A DNA stretch of 64,000 nt from Edwardsiella tarda ATCC 15947 = NBRC 105688 (GTDB lineage: Bacteria; Pseudomonadota; Gammaproteobacteria; Enterobacterales; Enterobacteriaceae). The translations under genes and the position numbers were made by a program. Shown piece by piece: positions 60,825-64,000 of the stretch. The notes below the pieces were generated by a model that saw only the letters and a program-made list of their open reading frames with translations, searched no databases and was not told where the DNA came from. Numbering within the stretch: position 1 is the stretch's first letter; each line of letters begins with the position of its first letter. The stretch is from NCBI RefSeq assembly GCF_003113495.2, contig NZ_CP084506.1:1860001-1924000 (forward strand), read 5' to 3'.

Positions 60825-62237
60825 ATGAAAAAGACCAAGATCGTATGCACCATCGGTCCGAAGACCGAATCCGAAGAGATGCTGGGTAAGCTGCTGAACG
60901 CAGGCATGAACGTTATGCGTCTGAACTTCTCCCACGGTGACTATGAAGAACACGGCCAGCGCATCAAAAACCTGCGCGCTGTCATGGAGAAGACGGGTCA
61001 GAAAGCCGCTATCCTGCTGGACACCAAGGGCCCGGAAATCCGTACCATGAAACTGGAAGGCGGCAACGACGTCTCCCTGACCGCCGGCCAGACCTTCACC
61101 TTCACCACCGACCAGAGCGTCATCGGTAACAACGAACGCGTCGCCGTCACCTACCCAGGCTTCGCCGCCGACCTGCGCATCGGTAACACCGTACTGGTCG
61201 ACGATGGTCTGATCGGGATGGAAGTGATCGATGTCAGCGAAAGCACCGTCGTCTGTAAGGTCCTGAACAACGGCGACCTGGGCGAGAACAAAGGTGTCAA
61301 CCTGCCGGGCGTCTCCATCCAGCTGCCGGCGCTGGCCGAGAAAGACAAGCGTGACCTGGTATTCGGTTGCGAACAAGGCGTCGACTTCGTCGCAGCCTCT
61401 TTCATCCGTAAGCGCGCCGACGTACTGGAGATCCGTGAACATCTGAAAGCCCACGGTGGCGAGCAGATCCAGATCATCTCCAAGATCGAAAACCAGGAAG
61501 GTCTGAATAACTTCGACGAAATCCTGGAAGCCTCTGACGGCATCATGGTTGCCCGTGGTGACCTGGGCGTCGAGATCCCGGTAGAAGAGGTTATCTTCGC
61601 GCAGAAGATGATGATCGAGAAGTGCAACCGCGCACGTAAAGTGGTCATCACCGCCACCCAGATGCTCGACTCTATGATCAAGAACCCGCGTCCGACCCGT
61701 GCGGAAGCCGGTGACGTCGCCAACGCCATCCTGGACGGTACCGACGCGGTCATGCTGTCTGGTGAGAGCGCCAAGGGTAAATACCCGCTGGAAGCCGTCG
61801 GCATCATGGCTACCATCTGTGAGCGTACCGACCGCGTCATGCAGAGCCGCATCGATACCCTGCACGACTCACGCAAGCTGCGCATCACCGAAGCCGTCTG
61901 CCGCGGCGCGGTCGAAACCGCCGAGAAGCTGGATGCCCCGCTGATCGTCGTCGCGACGGCTGGTGGTAAATCCGCCAAGGCCGTACGTAAGTACTTCCCA
62001 GACGCGATGATCCTGGCGTTGACCACCAACCCGGTAACCGCGCGCCAGCTGATCCTGAGCAAAGGCGTCATCCCGATGATGGTGAAAGAGATCGCCTCTA
62101 CCGACGATTTCTACCGTATCGGTAAAGAGGCTGCGCTGGAAAGCGGCCTGGCTCAGAAAGGCGACGTCGTGGTCATGGTCTCCGGTGCCCTAGTACCGAG
62201 CGGTACCACCAACACCGCATCTGTCCACGTGCTCTAA
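60825..62237 (+). CDS. pykF: Pyruvate kinase I (fructose-1,6-bisphosphate activated)
   Basis: A 470-residue glycolytic enzyme that converts PEP and ADP to pyruvate and ATP. It is collinear with E. coli Pyk[21 protein letters not shown] at the N-terminus, substrate and metal sites in [12 protein letters not shown] and [16 protein letters not shown], the catalytic lysine region [20 protein letters not shown], and [10 protein letters not shown]. The C-terminal domain binds the activator. The ATG at 60825 gives the E. coli start, though an ATG three codons earlier is in frame. Strong codon bias is visible. Confidence 0.97.
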   Translation: MKKTKIVCTIGPKTESEEMLGKLLNAGMNVMRLNFSHGDYEEHGQRIKNLRAVMEKTGQKAAILLDTKGPEIRTMKLEGGNDVSLTAGQTFTFTTDQSVIGNNERVAVTYPGFAADLRIGNTVLVDDGLIGMEVIDVSESTVVCKVLNNGDLGENKGVNLPGVSIQLPALAEKDKRDLVFGCEQGVDFVAASFIRKRADVLEIREHLKAHGGEQIQIISKIENQEGLNNFDEILEASDGIMVARGDLGVEIPVEEVIFAQKMMIEKCNRARKVVITATQMLDSMIKNPRPTRAEAGDVANAILDGTDAVMLSGESAKGKYPLEAVGIMATICERTDRVMQSRIDTLHDSRKLRITEAVCRGAVETAEKLDAPLIVVATAGGKSAKAVRKYFPDAMILALTTNPVTARQLILSKGVIPMMVKEIASTDDFYRIGKEAALESGLAQKGDVVVMVSGALVPSGTTNTASVHVL

Positions 62238-62260
62238 TAGCACAAAAATAATTAATTTCA

Positions 62261-62286
62261 AGCGCCGCTCTGCGGCGCTTTTTTTA
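62261..62286 (+). terminator. Intrinsic terminator of pykF
   Basis: AGCGCCGC and GCGGCGCT pair around TCT and are followed by seven T, 24 bp after the pykF stop. Confidence 0.93.
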
Positions 62287-62487
62287 TCCTGGTACAACAT
62301 TTTTATCTCTTGAATTGATATTATTAATAGAATTAACTGAATAGGAAAATAAGAAGAATCCAATAGAAGCAACCTGTTTTGTCTCCCTTTTTTAACCTTC
62401 CGGCAAAACAAGGTGGTTCTTTGAGCGAACGATCAAAATAAACCGCTCTGACATGAAAAATTTATTCTCTTTAGAAAATGGTTTGTG

Positions 62488-62537
62488 TAATACTTGTAAC
62501 GCTACATGGAGATTAACTCAATCTAGAGGGTTTTATA
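62488..62537 (+). promoter_or_regulatory. lpp -10 element, start site and leader
   Basis: The -10 element TAATAC (62488-62493) lies upstream of a leader that begins GCTACATGG (start near 62501) and continues GAGATTAACTCAATCTAGAG to the ATG, practically identical to the E. coli lpp leader. This conserved leader is known to make a very abundant, stable mRNA. Confidence 0.88.
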
Positions 62538-62774
62538 ATGAATCGTACTAAACTGGTACTGGGCGCTGTTATCCTGGGTTCTACTCTGCTGGCTGGCTGC
62601 TCTTCTAACGCGAAAATCGATCAGCTGTCTTCTGACGTTCAGACCCTGAACACCAAAGTTGACCAGCTGTCTTCTGACGTGAACGCAATGCGCGCTGACG
62701 TTCAGGCTGCTAAAGACGACGCAGCTCGCGCTAACCAGCGTCTGGACAACATGGCTCACGCTTACAAGAAATAA
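62538..62774 (+). CDS. lpp: Major outer-membrane (Braun) lipoprotein
   Basis: A 78-residue lipoprotein that tethers the outer membrane to peptidoglycan. Signal peptide [20 protein letters not shown] with lipobox LLAGC (Cys21) is followed by a coiled-coil of heptads ([20 protein letters not shown]) and the C-terminal lysine (AHAYKK) that is joined to the peptidoglycan. The L,D-transpeptidase encoded next door is of the family that makes related links. Strong AGAGGG ribosome site and terminator. Confidence 0.98.
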   Translation: MNRTKLVLGAVILGSTLLAGCSSNAKIDQLSSDVQTLNTKVDQLSSDVNAMRADVQAAKDDAARANQRLDNMAHAYKK

Positions 62775-62795
62775 GATTTCTTGAACTGAGCGAAA

Positions 62796-62821
62796 AAGGC
62801 GCACTTCGGTGCGCCTTTTTT
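62796..62821 (+). terminator. Intrinsic terminator of lpp
   Basis: AAGGCGCAC and GTGCGCCTT pair around a stable TTCG tetraloop, followed by a T run, 22 bp after the lpp stop. Confidence 0.95.
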
Positions 62822-62929
62822 ATTGCCTCTCGCCCCCCATCCGTAACGCGCTCAGCGCCACGCTACGGGGGAGAACAACATAGCCGAGGTTCCCCTCCCC
62901 TAATGTCTCATCGACGCCTTCAGGCCCGC

Positions 62930-63943
62930 TTAACGCGCCTCAGTCACCACCTCTTGCTGTGCCGCACTGATCGGGGCCGTTGACTGAGCCGGCGCGGCCG
63001 CCGTTGATACCGGCGTCGCCGCATGGCTGACCAGTACCGGCATACCTGAACGACGCTGCATCGCCTGATCGAAAGCGGCGCGATCCGTTAACGGGCTGGC
63101 GGCGAAGCTCGCCTGAGTACGACTCAGCGCGATCGGCATCGTCTGCGGGTCATCACGTTCGGTGCGTGATAACGGTTGATGTACCTCGACGTAACGCTTG
63201 CCATCCGGCTCGACCGCCACCTTCACCGGCTGATTGACAATCTGCACCCGGGTATTACCCGGCACGCTGCGGAATAACGCTTCGATATCGTCAGGGCGTA
63301 AGCGAATACAGCCAGAGCTGACGCGCATACCGATGCCGAAGTCGGCATTGGTACCGTGGATCAGATAGACCCCGCCTTGAGCCGCCAGACGCAGCGCGTA
63401 GCGCCCCATCGGGTTATCCGGCCCGGCCGGCATTACCGCTGGCAGGGTAATGCCCTGTTCGCGATAGTGACGGCGAATGTTGGCGGTCGGTGTCCAGGTC
63501 GGATCCTTGATATGCTGCGACACCCGCGTCACCATCTCCGGTGTGTTGCGCCCCAACTGACCGATACCGATCGGATAGACTTCAACCCGCTCCCCTCCCG
63601 GTGGGTAGTAGAACAGACGCAGTTCAGCCAAGTTGATGACGATGCCTTCACGCGGCGCATCCGGCAGCAGCATCTGCGCCGGAATGATCAACTCGCTGCC
63701 CGCCTTAGGCAGGAAAGGATCGACGCCGGGATTGGCCTCCATCATCCCCAGCAATCCGATCTGAAAACGCGCGGCGGTCGACTCCAGTGGTTTGCCATCG
63801 TGGGGAACGGTATAGGTAAAGTTCTCGCCGATCAGCCGACTCTCCGCTGGAGGCAGGGGGTAATCGGCCGCTTGTGCGGTGCTCCCCGCCGCCATCCATA
63901 GCGACAACATCAGGCTGATTGCGGTTAATGCGCGTCTCTTCAT
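62930..63943 (-). CDS. ldtE: L,D-transpeptidase (LdtE/YnhG type)
   Basis: A 337-residue periplasmic enzyme with a Sec signal peptide (ending STAQAAD), an N-terminal LysM-like region (FTYTVPHDGKPLESTAARFQ to SELIIPAQML) and a YkuD catalytic domain with His in VYLIHGTNADFGIG and catalytic Cys in RVSSGCIRLRPDD. The C-terminal tail is low in complexity. In E. coli ynhG (ldtE) lies next to lpp and forms meso-DAP to meso-DAP crosslinks; LdtA/B/C, which attach Lpp, are close relatives, so the choice of LdtE rests mainly on locus. AGGAA precedes the ATG. Confidence 0.9.
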   Translation of the reverse strand: MKRRALTAISLMLSLWMAAGSTAQAADYPLPPAESRLIGENFTYTVPHDGKPLESTAARFQIGLLGMMEANPGVDPFLPKAGSELIIPAQMLLPDAPREGIVINLAELRLFYYPPGGERVEVYPIGIGQLGRNTPEMVTRVSQHIKDPTWTPTANIRRHYREQGITLPAVMPAGPDNPMGRYALRLAAQGGVYLIHGTNADFGIGMRVSSGCIRLRPDDIEALFRSVPGNTRVQIVNQPVKVAVEPDGKRYVEVHQPLSRTERDDPQTMPIALSRTQASFAASPLTDRAAFDQAMQRRSGMPVLVSHAATPVSTAAAPAQSTAPISAAQQEVVTEAR

Positions 63944-64000
63944 GCTGGGTTCCTGAACAATTCAATAAGTCAACGGCGCCGTGACGGTAACCGGCGCCAC

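Larger units (their letters stand above)
62238..62537. other. pykF-lpp intergenic region
   Basis: Holds the pykF terminator at 62261-62286 and the lpp promoter and leader at its right end. The part between is AT-rich, as is typical upstream of lpp. No gene supported. Confidence 0.6.

Noticed and set aside
60801..61865. 354-residue ORF antisense to pykF
   Set aside because: A shadow of strong codon bias in pykF; no start signal and no family resemblance.

Overview
The window is chromosomal DNA of an enterobacterium (order Enterobacterales). Gene order and protein sequences follow the E. coli ppsA-thrS, pabB-sdaA and pykF-lpp neighbourhoods. The high GC content, an intact thiosulfate reductase operon (phsABC), a full haem-uptake locus and a partial cobalamin pathway point to Edwardsiella or a close relative. 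The genus is an inference from content; no rRNA or other species marker is present. No prophage, insertion sequence, CRISPR array or tRNA/rRNA gene was recognised.

Layout. 1-5 kb: ppsA and its regulator ppsR, divergent, then aroH behind a TrpR-like operator. 5-13.7 kb: a haem acquisition and breakdown locus in two units, chuWXY and hemP-hmuRSTUV, each behind a Fur box. 13.9-16.3 kb: an NCS1 permease translationally coupled to a frameshifted YegV-like PfkB kinase. 16.5-26.5 kb (minus strand): nlpC, btuD, btuC, dsrB, ihfA, pheT, pheS, pheM leader, rplT, rpmI, infC (AUU start), thrS, with the expected leader and operator elements. 26.7-34 kb: a BCCT transporter, a lipoprotein, dps, pfkB and several small genes separated by long non-coding stretches. 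These stretches carry an 8-copy tandem repeat, a candidate small transcript and two related basic microproteins.

34.6-49 kb: an OmpC/OmpF-type porin, an alpha/beta hydrolase with ptrB, a catalytically degenerate EAL protein, yqfB, LexA-controlled yebG, a cold-shock protein, cfa, PurR-controlled purT, then yoaH, pabB, nudL and sdaA. 49-52.7 kb: phsABC. 52.7-54.3 kb: 1.6 kb without a convincing gene. 54.3-60.4 kb: an AGCS amino-acid/cation symporter and cobalamin genes cbiP-cobU-cobT (minus strand) and cobD (plus strand). 60.8-64 kb: pykF (Cra site), lpp and an L,D-transpeptidase (ldtE).

Functional links: ppsA, pfkB and pykF are glycolytic/gluconeogenic control points, two of them with Cra-like sites. 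chu/hmu is an iron-limitation response. btuCD with cbiP/cobUTD serves B12 uptake and assembly. The phs operon supports anaerobic thiosulfate respiration with H2S release. Most of the window is ordinary core genome. The least explained parts are the small genes and structured intergenic DNA between 28.7 and 34.6 kb and the 52.7-54.3 kb gap. I found no convincing large, undescribed system.
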